This document shows positions 1 through 12,195 of a stretch of 64,000 nucleotides of DNA, in pieces. Each line of letters begins with the position of its first letter. Within the stretch, counting starts at the first letter, position 1. Source of the stretch: Gymnogyps californianus (taxonomy: Eukaryota; Chordata; Aves; Accipitriformes; Cathartidae). The position numbers and the translations under genes were made by a program. The stretch spans positions 744,001-808,000 of the forward strand of contig NC_059478.1 of NCBI RefSeq assembly GCF_018139145.2, in the 5' to 3' direction. Under the pieces are notes generated by a model. It ran no database searches. It was not told the origin of the DNA and worked only from the letters and a program-made list of their open reading frames with translations.

Positions 1-1265
1 CAGGGAAGACATTAATTTTACTGTGTTCAGAGTAACGCTGTAAAGGACTAAAGTAAATAAGTCATGATCCAGAAGCTGAGTAATTAAATTAAAGCAAAAT
101 ATAAAATACCTGCTGCACTAGACCCCAGAGTTTTGAGATTGTCATGATAATCTCTGGGATAACCCACAACTGTCCCTGAAGTCAGTCAGCATCTTGGCCC
201 ATGCAGCTTTGGCATTTTACATCTACAAAGCCCTTCAAAGCCTATCTGTATTTGCAAGGTTGTCTCTAAGCAATTTCTGTAAACTGAAAGATAAGAATGG
301 AAAAAACATAGGTCGGTATGAATCCTGAGCCGAACAATCCCTCTTCATACCTCAAGAGTATCTTCCTACTGACCATGGATCCGAAAAAAGAACACTTGAA
401 GGAGTAGTTCTTTAATGTTTACACTGCAATCATACATGAAAAATACTTCTACTACACACCAGTTCTTAGTATAATTTCAGTGATTTCTTCAGAAATGAAA
501 TCAGATGGAGCCATAGTTTGTGAGGACTACTAAAATTTTGTTAGAACACATGTAAGCTGTTTCCAGTATTTATAAACATTACCCACTTGTCAGGAGATTT
601 AAAAACTAAAGAAAAAAATCAGTCAGTTTTCGGGGGGGGGGGGGGGAAGGTCCTAATAGTCTTCTTGTCTTTTGGTCAATACAGACCCCTTTAATTTTCT
701 GATTGCCACCATCTCTACAGAAAGGTGAATTTTATATTAACCCCAGAATTTTGATCTATATGTGTCTGTTCAGTATTTGGAGATCTAAGGAGATAGCTGC
801 TTATATACTTTTTGAACTTTACTTTTTGGATCCAAAGATCCAAAGAAAAATGACACAACACGCCATTCCTTCCTTCCAGAATAAACTTCAGGAAAACTAA
901 ATCTTAAAATTCTTCTATCTAAACAGAAAAATCTCAGCAGTATCGGGCAGCCCCCACTCCCATTTTAGAAGAATTTTCAGTTCCAAAGCAACAATGACAT
1001 TTTCTGGTCACTTTTTTCCCCCTATTTTTGGGTAAACCAGTAATCTGATCTTGGGATTTAGTCTGTTTGACCACTACTTTCATGTGAATGGAATCCTAAT
1101 AGATCCAGAAAAAGTAACTGCTATGGAAACCCAAGAGGGAATAGTTAGAACTCAAAATAAGTTATTATTTTAACTGTGTATACTTGATATGCCTGAAGTC
1201 ATCATCATCAGTGGAAGTATCATTGACATTGCTGTCCAAAATATATATAATTTATCATAAAGGTA
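1..1265. other. Unique AT-rich intergenic DNA with a 15-base G run
   Basis: I see no coding region, RNA gene or recognisable transposon here. The one feature is an uninterrupted run of 15 G at 632-646, just after an A-rich stretch. Open frames such as the 65-codon one at 703-900 show no recognisable motif and are of chance length for AT-rich DNA. Confidence 0.6.
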
Positions 1266-1700
1266 TCAAGCTTTTTCTAAATAGTCACAGAAGGATAGAG
1301 GGAATTTCTCACGGGCAAAACTACCCAAAGGGACAGATACACAATTTAGCTGTTTATTGAGATAAACGCACAGAGATAAAAAGCAGTATTTATAGCAGTT
1401 TGACTTTCCTGCAGAAGAATTCCCTGCAGCAGACCTACCTTCTAGGCAAAGAGGCAGTAGATTGCAATGACAAGCATTGAAGCATGTTGGTTCTAACCGT
1501 TCAGGGTTGTAGACCATCCACACATGTCCCTGCAGCTCCATGTTTAGTTGTCTCTGGCACTCTTGGAGTCTGCAGGTATGGTGGGGGTCCATTAACAGCT
1601 TCTCCAGGGTCTCTCTCAGAGGATTGTTTCAGGTGCTGTTTATGGTTGAGTGCCATAAAGGCTGGAGGGTCCATTCACACTTGTTCATAAGACACTGGTT
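1266..1700 (-). other. Possible decayed LTR-like segment
   Basis: Read on the minus strand, this stretch has a TATAAATA box (plus-strand 1385-1395) followed about 30 bases on by an AATAAA signal (1351-1358), an order and spacing seen in retroviral LTRs. It also contains a 108-codon open frame (1266-1592) with no motif I recognise. No target-site duplication or TG...CA ends could be fixed, so the retroviral reading is only a suggestion. A chance pairing of promoter-like and polyadenylation-like words in AT-rich DNA is an equally good explanation. Confidence 0.25.
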
Positions 1701-3568
1701 AATAGTTACTAGAGTGTTCAGACTGATGAAAAATTAGTTGCTGAGTTAATATAGCAGCTAAACTGATGTTCACTTGCTTATGCTGCCAGGCTTAAGGTCT
1801 ACCACAGTTCATATATTCTTAAAGGAACATAATAAACAAACATATTATAACAATAATATGAGATTTATGATAATATGATAATGCTGGAGCATTAAAGATA
1901 CGTAGTGTCACCCCAGCTGGTGCTTGGCAGTCCTGTAGACTTACGGAGTTGACTGACTCAAGCTAACATATAGTTACCTAGCCTAATAAAGCACTGCACT
2001 GCCTATTGTAGCATGTTCTGGGATAGATATGTCTGCAGCTTCCCTGCCATCAGAGTGGCACCAGACATGGCTCTGACTTCCCGCAGAGCCTGAGTTCCTA
2101 CAGAACTGAGTCCAAAGCAATGTGTTAGGAAGTGGTGGAAGATGCTGATGCTTTCAGGGCACTGCCATGGTGATACCAAGATGTGTAATCTTCCTGTCCA
2201 GGTATTAGCCAGGGAAAGCACCCCAGGCTCCCCAGTCCTCCTGACCACAGAAGCAAGTCTGACTCGTGTAGTAAGGTCAGAACAACACCTATAGTTCATT
2301 GTCCTGATTTAGGCTGCAGTGATCAAGGGCAAGGCTGCCAGTAGGTACCCTCAAATAGCTCTGTACATCATCCGCATGCCGCCTTCTGTTTTTTTGTCCC
2401 TTTGTTTTGCTGCCCTTGTACCTCACTTTCTCTGTCCCAGTCTTCTCTCAAATAAGCAGCCTGAACCTAACTCCTTTCACCCAGTTGTTCTGAATTTTGC
2501 TACATCTGTATCAAAACTTGCTACTTCTGCTACTTTTATCTAGATAAAAGCAGTAGTTTTGCTTAAAATATGCATACATATATTTACATAAAAAACTAAA
2601 TAAAAATTTTTCCCTCTTTTCGTCCCTCCCCCAAGATTTTTTTTTTCACAATGAAAATGAAAGTCAGGCTGTCAAAATTGCATCACCTGGCAACAGTATG
2701 TTGGTTGCATGCCCAGATGGAAGCTGTGTACCACATGTGTGGAGTATCAACAATATGGCTTAATAAATATAAGTACTTGTATTTTGTCCTTTGAAAAGTC
2801 TCTTCTTCCACACTTGAACTTTTCTATAGATGACTCCAGATAGAGTATAGATAGAGTATAACAGTATTGAACAAAGAACCAGAATTACAAGAAAATGTTT
2901 AAAGTGCAAAACACCATTGATGAATAAACTCAGGTGTCTGATTTTCCTGTGAGAAAGACTATCTTAATAGAATTCATTTAGCAGGATCCTGCACATCGTG
3001 CTAGTGCATAGCTGTAATCATAAGACTGCTGAAGAGAGGATCTTAAATATTAATGTAAACCAGAAATTATCTTTAAGCATTCATTTGATTTCATATCAAA
3101 CATATTCCTAGAAAATATTATTTTTGCATTGGAAAAGTATTTTAAGTCACTCAAATCAATACAAGCTCTTTACTGAGATAATAGAGCTTGCAAAATAAAT
3201 AATTGTCCTGCATGATTGATTTTTTCAGAATCTACTTTTGTAATAAAGGCTTTTAATTCTCCCTACATCCAAGGCAGATGCCAAAGCACTTCTTGAACAA
3301 ATGGCATCCCAAGTGCTTTCAAGTATATAGGCAACAGTGAAAAAGTTAGAAATTAAGGAAAAGATTAATTAAAAAAAAGAAAGAACATGTAATTAAATGT
3401 TTAAAGTTTCCTAATGAGTTTGGCTATGACTGTTGACTTTCAAATTCCTTTTGTTATTTGGAAGTATCTTTCATTAACCAAGCTTACACAACATCATATG
3501 CCATGAAATCATAATGTATTTTACAATGACACTGGTATCCATTTATGACTTGATGTAACATCTGTGTA
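1701..3568. other. Unique intergenic DNA
   Basis: No gene or transposon recognised. An imperfect palindrome lies at 2527-2556, with a perfect 16-base core TTTTATCTAGATAAAA at 2534-2549. A T-rich run lies near 2636-2645. Confidence 0.55.
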
Positions 3569-3938
3569 GGAGGTTGAGGCGAGACCTTATCACTCTCTAC
3601 AACTACCTGAAAGGAGGTTGTAGTGAGGTGGGTGTCGGTCTCTTCCCCCAAGCAACAAGTGATAGGATGAGAGGAAACGGCCTCAAGTAGTGCCAGGGGA
3701 GGTTTAGATTGGATATTAGGAAAAATTTCTTCACTGAAAAGGTTGTCAAACATTGGAACAGGCTGCCCAGGGAAGTGGTGGAGTCACCATCCCTGGAGGT
3801 ATTTAAAAGACATGTAGGTGTGGCACTTAGGGGCATGATTTAATGGTGGACTTGGTAGTGTTAGGTTTACAGTTCGACTCAATGATCTTAAAGGTCTTTT
3901 CCAACCTAAATGATTGTACGATTCTATGATTCTATGTG
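3569..3938 (+). mobile_element. CR1 LINE 3' fragment (group B), 5'-truncated
   Basis: The fragment encodes the broken end of CR1 ORF2, downstream of the reverse transcriptase. It is recognisable by comparison with the longer copy at 58.4-60.0 kb: [17 protein letters not shown], then the [29 protein letters not shown] region, split by stops and frame changes. It ends in the group B 3' UTR and two copies of an ATTCTATG-type octamer at 3921-3937. I use A, B and C only as labels for CR1 groups that I can tell apart inside this window, not as published subfamily names. The 5' truncation is the normal outcome of incomplete target-primed reverse transcription. Confidence 0.9.
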
Positions 3939-5052
3939 TAGTTAGGACAGAAGGGGCACATGATAAACTTGGAGTGGAAAGCAACATAAGCTACAAGAGG
4001 AGCTCCAACAGAAGAAACAAATTCTGTAGCTGGAGCACTGCCTTTACACTTCCACTAGATTAGATGGACAGGATGCAGGACCCCAATGATCCCTGTGTGT
4101 CCCAGGATGTCCTTAAAGAAACAAGTTGAGAGGATGCTTAGTTGTCCAGATTTTATCCTCTCCTCTTAACAGGCAGTCCCTGCTCTTCACTCTCCCCAGA
4201 GAGTATTATCATAGACCCTAGATATATAAGCTTTAAAAAACATCACTGGGATGGAAGAAAAAACATGCCTATGTATTTTTCCAAGCCTACTGATGTTACC
4301 ATATGGATCCCTACACTCACAAGAAATGATCAAATCATTAGTAAGAAGAGAGGAGAGGAGAAAGATGATATCATGATTGTGAGAGGAGGTGGCATAACAA
4401 TTAGAAACATTTTTTTATGGAGATCTTTACTGCCAAAACTGTGCAAAAGAACTGAGCTTCTTTTTTTTTGTTTCTTCAGTCAGCAGTTTAGTTGTATGAT
4501 CTTTCATTGGTTTTTTGACTGTGCAAGAATCGTGATAAATTTTCTCTAGTAAAGTTGGTGACCAGTTACGGGCTGTAAATCCTCCAAAGTCAAAGAGATC
4601 ATATAATCTTTATTATCAATGTCCTGATTTGTGAGCCTATTTCTAAAGATTAATGAGGAATCAACATTCGTCCTTCTTCTATAACAGCAATACTACCCCA
4701 CTCATTATCACAGGTGTTAATGTTTCCTTAGTTCTTTCAAGTAGGAAATACTCCTTATTAAAGATAATAGTCACATACAATGGTTGGAAACCTAATCACT
4801 CATAAGTCCCCATGCTGCATTTGATACATATTTTCTTTAGGAATTCATACTCTGCTGAAGAAGCTAGAACTTCTAAAATATAGTATTTGTTAGTCTCCTT
4901 CTGTTTTTACAGAATTTTTACAAATGACTTCAATGTCTACTTGATATATTTTATTCTAACTGAACATCATCAGATTGTTAAAAATTCATCAGGTAATTTA
5001 AATGTCTTTTGATGGGAATTCATGTCACGTCTCTGTTGTTCATAAATCATTA
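3939..5052. other. Unique intergenic DNA
   Basis: There is no recognisable gene. The 135-codon open frame at 4142-4549 has no motif or composition that suggests a real protein, and no coding context. Confidence 0.5.
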
Positions 5053-5737
5053 TCACAGAATAAACCAGACTTACGTAGATGTCTAGTCCATCTCCTCCTG
5101 TTGAAAGCACAGACAACTTGATCATGTTGCTCAGGACTGTATCCAGTGAGGTTTTGAATATCTCCAAGAATGGAGAATCCACGACCTCTCTGGGACACTT
5201 GTTCCAGGGTTCAATTCCTGTTCACAGTAAAACAGGTTTTTCTTCTGTTTAAACAGAATTTCCTGTATTTCAACTTGTGCCCATTGCCTCTTGTCCTACT
5301 CCACCCCCATCAGTATTTAAACACATTGATAAAATCCCCCTGAGCCTTCTCTTATCTAGGATGAACAATCCCAGCTCTGTCAGCCTCTCTGCATATGGAA
5401 GATGCTCCAGTCCCTTAATAATTTTTGTGGCCCTTCACTGGACTCTCTCCAGTAGCTCTGTATCACTCTTGTACTGAGGAGTACAGACCTGCACACAGCA
5501 CTCCAGATGTGCTCTCACCAGTGAGAAACAGAGGAAGAAAAGTTCTTCCTAGTGCAGCTCAGGATGCTGTTGGCTTTATTTGGCACACAGCTACACTGAT
5601 AGCTCATGTTCAACTTGCTATCCACCCACGTATTTCTCTGCCAAGCTGCTTTCCAAGCTGGTCAGACCCCAGTGTGTACTGGTGCAGGGGATTATTCCTC
5701 CCCTGATGCAGGACTTTGCATTTCCCTCTGTTGAACT

Positions 5738-5998
5738 TCATGAAATCATGTCTATCCATTTCTCTGGCTTGTTGAAGTCTCCTAGGCTGGCAGCACAACC
5801 ATCTGGTGTATCCACCATTCCTCTCAGTTTTTTATCATCTGCAAACATGCTGAGGGTGAACTCTGCCCAGTCATTCAGGTCATTAATGAAGATGCTGTGC
5901 AGTTTTGGACCCATTATCAACTCCTGGGGTATACTGCTGTTGACTGGCCCCCATCTGGATTTTTTGGTACTGATCACAACTCTTTGAGACCACCTCAC
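5738..5998 (-). pseudogene. CR1 ORF2 reverse transcriptase palm fragment
   Basis: An 86-codon open piece of the CR1 polymerase reads through the segment that includes IFINDLNDWAEFTLSMFADD. FADD is the LINE form of the RT catalytic YxDD-type box, so the two metal-binding aspartates are retained in this otherwise dead copy. It belongs to the decayed element at 5053-9115 and is bounded by frameshifts. Intact, it would copy CR1 RNA into DNA at a nicked chromosomal target. The copy is inactive because the flanking frames are interrupted. Confidence 0.88.
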
Positions 5999-6773
5999 TG
6001 TCTGCTTATCTAGCCTGTAATTAATCAGGTCATCTATGACAGCGTTACAGAAACAGCGTCAAAAGCCTTACCAATGTTAAAAATAACGCAACAAAAAAAC
6101 CCCAAACAAACCACCAAAAAAATCTATTGCTCTCCCCTTGTTCACTGAGCCAGACATTTTGTTGTAGAAGGATATCAGGTTGTTCAGACATGACTTTGGC
6201 TTCCTAAATCCATGCTAACTACTCCCAATCACATTCTTGTCTTTCATATGTTTGGAAATGGTTTGCAGGAGGATTTGCTCCATCATCTTCCCAGGCACTG
6301 AGAAGAGGCTGACAGGCCTGTAGTTCTCAGGATCTTTCTTGAAGATAGGCATGACAACTTATTTCTTTCAGTCCTCAGGAATCCCTCATCACCATAACCT
6401 TTCCAAGATTATTGACAGTGGCCTCACAATGACATTGGCCAGCACTGTCAACACTTGTGGGTACATCTCATCAGGTTCTATGGGCGTCTCAAATTTGTTT
6501 AAATGCTCCCCAACCTGATGTTCCTCCATCGAGGCTGAGTCTTTCTGCCTCCATTCTTTCCCTCTGGTCTCACAGGTCTAGCATTCCTGAAGGCTGCTCT
6601 CATCAGTTAAGACTGAAGCAAAAAAGGCATTGAATACCTCAGTCTTTTCCATGTTATTTGTCACCTGGTCCCCTGCCCATTCAGCAGTGGGTCCAGATTT
6701 TCCCTTGTCTTTCTTTTGCTGCTGACTTACTTGTAGAAGCCTTACTTGTCGCCCTTCACATCCTTCATCACAT

Positions 6774-6962
6774 TCAACTGCAGATGAGGTTTGCCTTTCT
6801 TAACCCCATCCCTGTGTGCTCGGCTAGAGTCTCTATATTCCTCCTGGTTACCTGACACTGTTTCCACTTCTTGTATCTTGCCTTTTTATGTCTGAGTTTT
6901 GTCAGGAGTTCCTTGTTTATCCATGCACGCCTCCTGCCACCTTTGGTTGATTTCCTGTTCAT
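6774..6962 (-). pseudogene. CR1 ORF2 linker between endonuclease and RT, fragment
   Basis: The 62-codon frame has the basic stretch typical of CR1 ORF2 between the endonuclease and RT domains: GGRRRAWINKELLTKLRHKK followed by a KKWKQ-like segment. Clustered Lys, Arg and Trp suggest a nucleic-acid contact region. It lies in order between the endonuclease fragment upstream (7.3-7.8 kb) and the RT fragments downstream, all on the minus strand. Both ends are cut by stops. Confidence 0.85.
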
Positions 6963-7322
6963 CAGGATGGACCACTCTTGAGCTTGGAGGTGCTAATTTT
7001 TTTAAATCAACCAGCTCATTTGGGTCCCTCTTCTCTGGATGAACATAGCGAATATGATTCCTCCAAGCAGATACCCTAGCAGGCCACAGTCTGCTCCCTG
7101 AATTCCAGTAGCGTGATCCTACTTTTTGTTTTTTTCACTCTTCTTAGGATCGTCGTAATCACTGAAGCCAGGGTTTCCCTCTGGATGAACTTCACATCCC
7201 TGACCAGTTCTTCATTTTCTGTAAGTATAAGTGTCTCCCCTCATCAGCTCCTTAATTACCTGTGTCAGGAAGTTATCATCAATAAATGTCCTGGATTGTT
7301 TGTGCTCTGATGTGTTGTCCCT

Positions 7323-7829
7323 TCAGCAGATATCAGGGTGTTTGAAATCCTCTGTGAAGACCAGGGCCTGCAAACATGAGTGTTCTTCCACATGTCTGAA
7401 GATGGCCTCATATACTTCTTTCTGACCAGGTAGTTTGTAGCAGACACCCACCACAGCATTGAGGTTGGTCTGCACTCTTATCCTGGCCCATAAGCTCTCA
7501 GGAGGCTCATCATCCATTCCAAGGCAGAGCTCCATGTTTGCACTGCTCTCTAACACAAAGGGCAACCTCCCCCTGCCATTGTCTTCCCAGCCTGTCCTTC
7601 TAGAAAGCTTGTATCCATCAGTCATAGCACACCAGCCATGTGAGCTATCCCGCCGCTCTGTGGTGGGTCTTTGCATGAGATCATAGGCCTGTAACTGCAC
7701 ACAGACCTCAAATGCCTCCTGTTTGTTCGCCATGCTGTGTGAATTAGTGTGCAGCACTTCACAGAAATGCCCAGTCATTCTGATTTTCCCATAATGCTGT
7801 CCTGTAACCACTTTCTTACTTATGTGCAT
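7323..7829 (-). pseudogene. CR1 ORF2 apurinic-like endonuclease fragment
   Basis: The 168-codon frame matches the middle and end of the CR1 APE-type endonuclease: a segment like VQLQAYDLM, then a tryptophan-containing strand with a DGYKL turn, then SLWARIRVQTNLNAVVGVCY, and finally FTEDFKHPDIC. In better copies the last motif reads GDFNHPDIC, as in the copy near 44.0 kb. Here the glycine has become glutamate and the catalytic-loop asparagine has become lysine, so the enzyme would be dead even if the frame were whole. The domain normally nicks the target DNA to start reverse transcription. Confidence 0.88.
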
Positions 7830-8275
7830 ACACTCAATGTAGTCTTTTTAGTCCTGTTTTATTGCTTACAAGGTCCCTTCTGTTTACATCATGACACACA
7901 GTTTGCTTGCCAACCCAGGTGGCCAATATCTCATTCAATTGTGGGTCACCATGTACATCCTGCATCCTTCCTAGTTTAAAGGTCTGCTCACCAGCTTGTC
8001 CAGCCTTTTGGCAGAGATGGCAGAGATGCTTTCACCTCTCTTGGTCATGTGGATCCCAACTCTTCCTAGCAATTCTCAGTACTCGGAGAGAGTCCCATGG
8101 TTATAAAAACCAACACCATCTGTGCAAACAATCATTTACCTGCAGGATCTGTCCAGTCCTCCTCAAGCCCTACCCCCTCACCAGCACAATCAAGGAATAC
8201 ACCGCCTGGCCCTTGAATATTGCTCACAGAGCCAAGTAGTCACACTTGATACTTTCCAGGTCTCCTTTGGCAGTT

Positions 8276-8470
8276 TCATTGGTGCTCATGCAGAAGAACA
8301 GTAAGGGTAATAGTCAAAGGGCCAGACAAGTCTTGGCAGCCTCTCCACAAGGTCTTGGATCGAAGCTCCCAGCAAGCAGCAAATTTCCCTAGACAGGAGG
8401 GATCTAACAGGTCAGATCGGCAGATGTGGACCTCTGCCCCCACCAGCAAGGAGTTGCCCATTGCTACCAC
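8276..8470 (-). pseudogene. CR1 ORF1 esterase-domain fragment
   Basis: The 64-codon frame contains VAMGNSLLVGAEVHICRSD, followed by a CWELRSKTLWRGCQDLSGP-like segment. This matches the start of the SGNH-type esterase domain of CR1 ORF1, where a G(N/D)S block carries the catalytic serine; here it is GNS at residues 5-7. The role of this domain in CR1 is poorly known, and a lipid or membrane role has been proposed for related LINEs. Its position upstream of the endonuclease is right for ORF1. It is a short relic with no intact frame on either side. Confidence 0.75.
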
Positions 8471-8599
8471 TCACTGGCTCCTCCTCGTACTCCTGTGTGG
8501 CTTAGGCTCAGTGCACACAGATGCTTCATTTGACAGAGATGCCAGCCCCTCATCTGCCACAGGTGCACTGAAAGTGCTCTGCAAGTAGAGCAGAAACCT

Positions 8600-9115
8600 T
8601 CTTACTTTGTCAGAAGTCACAAGCTTCAAGCCTTCACCATCGTGGGAGTCTCAGTTTCCCATCCTGACTAGCACAGACTGTGCTTGCCCTTACTCTGGTA
8701 CAATTGGGCTATTGAAGCTGAAGGGTGTTGGAGAAGTTCCAGTCAATCTCTTTTTCATCATTTCTGATGCTGCATAGTGTGTTGACCTCCTCCCACAGCT
8801 CCTTCACTTGGCAACAGAGATCCTCTGCCAGCAGCCACCTCCCACAGGCAAAGAGACCATCTCCTCCTGCCCCAGCATCCCCAGGAGACCCCAGACACTC
8901 AGTCCCTGCAGCCCCAGACCTGGAAAGCTGTATCCTCCCTCAGGAGCTCAGTCTAAAATGAGGCCTCTGCCATGCCAGGGGTAGTTGCTTCACTGGGTGC
9001 TGGGGATCGTTCCCTGTAGTGCATCACCACTATTGCTGAGCACACAAACACTGTCCTCAGCATAGTTCCTGAACCCCTCCTGTACACGTTTCCGGGAAAA
9101 CTGCTCCACAAACTG
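8600..9115 (-). pseudogene. CR1 ORF1 N-terminal/coiled-coil remnant and probable 5' region
   Basis: On the minus strand this part aligns by eye with the isolated CR1 ORF1 fragment at 35.7-36.07 kb. Both share a block around 'tgatgctg...cacttgg...ctcctgcc' (plus-strand reading), which encodes a Gln/Glu/Leu-rich coiled coil preceded by a cysteine-rich segment. In other LINEs the coiled coil lets ORF1 protein multimerise on the element's RNA. The frame is interrupted throughout. The 5' boundary is uncertain; I placed it where recognisable similarity fades near 9115. Confidence 0.65.
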
Positions 9116-10172
9116 CGAGTATATAGACACAATGTAACATATAAATAAAGTTGTTAGCATGAGAAAGATATCATTGCATTATGTGTTTTTCTTTAAAATG
9201 TTTTCTAGGGTCTCTTCAAGTTAGACAAACAGTTTATTACCAAAGACTAAATGACATTTTATTCAAAAGGGGGCTGAACATCAGGACATTTCTGCCTTCT
9301 GTTAAGATTACATCTAAAAGCATCTTCTGTCTTCTGAGTTTTTATATAAATCGGCAAAGGTGATAATCCTTAACATCTTATTATTTCTAATATTAATTAT
9401 CCACTGTGGGGCAAAATCAAATGAACAACAGCAAAACACAGGAACTGATGAACAAATTAGTATATAGTTAAATTAACCCATTTAAGAAAAAAAAGTTACA
9501 GTGCCTGAATTTGCTGACCAACTCCATTAGCATGATTCAGAGAGAGTTTGAATAATGAAATATTGAAAATGAGTACTTTTGAGTCAATTATGCAACCAAA
9601 AGGAATAATAGAAAATAGTGGTAATATTGAATCCTTACATTTTACTTGCAAACAACACCAGAATGTGCATGGAATGGGTTAAAATTGAACAGTTGCAGAG
9701 AAAGCCAAGAACCCATGCTTTGACATTTTAGTTGATTTTGGTTCACTAACAAGTACATTGAATGCTAACAGAGGAGCTGGCCTCCCCACTGGATGCCTTA
9801 TGCACACAAAAAAGTCTTGAATTGTAGCATACCTTTTATTGGTAGCAAAGCACCTGATTATAGAAAATCTTAAACAAGTAATGAAAATAAAGATAGGCAT
9901 ATGAAAGCTTCACGAAACACTTATGCAAATAGTTCTGTGTCATTTTACTTAAAAATGTTAAGGACACATGACCCAAAAGATTCACAATGGTACCTTAGTT
10001 TGACATTTGGTAGAAAAATGCAGATCCTACTTTCCTTCCAATAACTCTAGTTATCACTCTTCTCACTTCTGCATATTTGTTGTAACTTTATTGCTGTGGA
10101 TAACAAATCAGGATGACTACATATATGTCAAATTAAAATTATGCCACAAGGTAATGGAGAATCTAAACAAAG
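9116..10172. other. Unique AT-rich intergenic DNA
   Basis: No gene, RNA or transposon recognised between the old CR1 and the next CR1 fragment. Confidence 0.55.
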
Positions 10173-10500
10173 GTTAAACAAAGATAAATTCCTAAAGGGA
10201 AGGTGCAAAGAGGATGGAGCCAGGCTCTTTTCATTGGTGCCCAGTGGCAGGACTAGGGGCAATGGGCCCAAACTGAAACACAGGAGGCTCCATCTGAACA
10301 TCAGGAAACACTTTTTTACTGTGAGGTTGATGGAGCACTGGCACAGTTTGCCTGGTGAAGTTGTGGAGTTTCCCTCCTTGGAGATATTCAAAAAACTGTC
10401 TGCACACAGTGCTGGTCAACCGGGTCTAGGGTGCCCTGCTTGAGCAGGGTGGTTGGACCAGATGAGCTCTTGGAAACCACTTTGCTGTCAAAGCAATACG
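10173..10500 (+). mobile_element. CR1 LINE 3' fragment (group A)
   Basis: The fragment starts in the last part of ORF2, after RT (KDKFLKGRCKEDGARLFSLVPSGR), continues through the [33 protein letters not shown] segment and ends in a group A 3' UTR that includes a CCAGATGAGCTCTTG motif. The same group A tail occurs on the minus strand at 48,316-48,538 and 50,003-50,430. The terminal octamer repeats are eroded here, and the end at about 10,500 is approximate. One open frame of 100 codons (10,141-10,443) spans the coding part but is only the tail of a 5'-truncated LINE. Confidence 0.88.
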
Positions 10501-12195
10501 AAATCAAGCTGACTGTTTGTTAAGCCCGTTATTTCTGCTATTTCATAGAAAACTTTCTCTGGAGGGCTGACACTTCTGAAAACTATTCTGATCTTAAATA
10601 GGGCAACAATAACAAAAATTCAGCATTTGAAACTGCTTTGGCAGTGGAGAATCTAATAATTAATGATAGCATTGTATACAGTTAAAGATAACCCACAAAG
10701 AGCCTGAGGTTTTTAAATATATTTACTTTCAGAACCTTGAAACCTCTTTACATTTTGTTTATATTGAAACAGAGACTGATTAATCAAAGGCAACCCAGAA
10801 ATGACAAACTGAACACCAAGTTATGCTAGAATCTTCATGACTGATTTTGTAATCTATCCCTACGCTGTTATACTCAAAATACTACTATGGGAAAAAAAAA
10901 AATCATATAGGTAGAGTTAAAATTTTTCCATCAAGCCTATTAATATATTACAGTCTAACAGTCAGAATTATTTAACTAAGACAGAAAAGACTCAGTAATA
11001 AAATATTAACATTATTACACAAATCACCCTAAAATTTCTCTCTTCTTTATAGTGTTATGTTCATGCTTCCAACATCCCATGGGATCATAAGGTTGAGTTT
11101 GAGTATTCCTCAAGCAAAATGGAGGTCATAATTTTATGAGAAGTCATCAATACTCTGAGTTTTTTTCAGGAAGAAGCATGGTGTACATGTTTCTTCTTCA
11201 GTCTCGGGGTCTACCTGGAGCTATTTTTAACTTTTCTTAGAACGGTCTGCTTCTTTCTCATTGGTGATCAGCTGAGTCTGAAAATTGCACGCTAGCCTCC
11301 CCCAGCCTCATTTAACACAAAGGTCTATTGTTTGTTACACAGTGACTGACAAGGTTTGTCAGACTCCTACTACATCTGGTATTCACAGAGCTAAAGCAAG
11401 TCGGGCAATAATTACTTGACCACTGGACAACAGTGAAAGCAAGCTAAATGATGCTGACAAGTCCTGAGTCCCTGCACTGTCAGATCAAGACATGTCAATG
11501 CACAACCTATTATCTACTAGTTAGAGCAAAAAAACATATTTACTGGGCTATGGAAATAAAGGGGCTACAGAAATAAAGGGACTTCCTTTTCCTCTTGAAA
11601 GTAGATAGAATTATGCTTTCACCACTCTTTTCCCTCAGCCATTTAAGGACAGGTTATGATCAAGCCCTAACTTGCTGTGTGTTGTGTAATCAAGGGATTA
11701 CCAAATATGTTGTATCAAAGTAGAAAAATCATAAGGTCTCCATAATCCGGACTCATAAATTACTGAAAGCAACTGTTTTTCAAATATGATTGCTTACTGA
11801 CTGCTAATCTGTAAATCGACCCTTAAAATTAATATAGTGAGAGAAATTTAGATGAACAAAAATTGAGGTTGGTCAAATATGCAGAAGAGACTCAATTGCT
11901 TTGTGGCCTTGTCCTGGCGAGAAAAGCTTTTGTTTTACTGCTTCTTTTTCTTTAATTAATTAATGTTAAAATTAGAACTGATTTTAGACTTGGTGTCAGG
12001 AGTGAAAAAACCTTTCTGCACTCTAATTCCATCAACTTATATTTCCTTGCATGAAATAGATATTAAATATACAGCGAAGACATGGTGAATAGAAAAAAAG
12101 ATACATAATAGAGTTCAGGGTGGATGATTTTGCCCTTAATAAAGTCACAAAGGACAACTTACAGAAAGACTAGTGCAATATAACTAGATATTCAA
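10501..12195. other. Unique AT-rich intergenic DNA
   Basis: No gene or recognisable repeat. Short runs of A and T only. Confidence 0.55.

Larger units (their letters stand above)
5053..9115 (-). mobile_element. Nearly full-length ancient CR1 LINE, heavily decayed
   Basis: The whole CR1 order can be read on the minus strand. From 5' to 3' it runs: ORF1 cysteine-rich/coiled-coil trace (about 8.6-9.0 kb), ORF1 esterase trace (8276-8470), endonuclease (7323-7829), the linker between endonuclease and RT (6774-6962), RT fingers (about 6.1-6.7 kb), RT palm with a FADD box (5738-5998), the C-terminal region (5.2-5.7 kb) and the 3' tail at about 5053. About 4.06 kb survives of an element usually near 4.5 kb. 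Most CR1 copies are short 3' fragments, so a copy reaching ORF1 is uncommon. All frames are broken, and divergence from the other copies here is visibly greater, so it is old. A homopurine/A-rich patch at 6089-6122 may be a small later insertion. Confidence 0.92.

Noticed and set aside
4142..4549. 135-codon open frame as a possible gene
   Set aside because: No motif, no homology I recognise, AT-rich context and no sign of splicing or neighbours; the length is within chance for a 64-kb window.
10128..10391. Antisense frames over CR1 3' regions, such as [24 protein letters not shown] proteins repeated across the window
   Set aside because: They recur at 3.6, 10.1, 12.3, 39.4, 40.7, 49.0 and 59.6 kb because they are the reverse strand of conserved CR1 ORF2 sequence; they are not a gene family.
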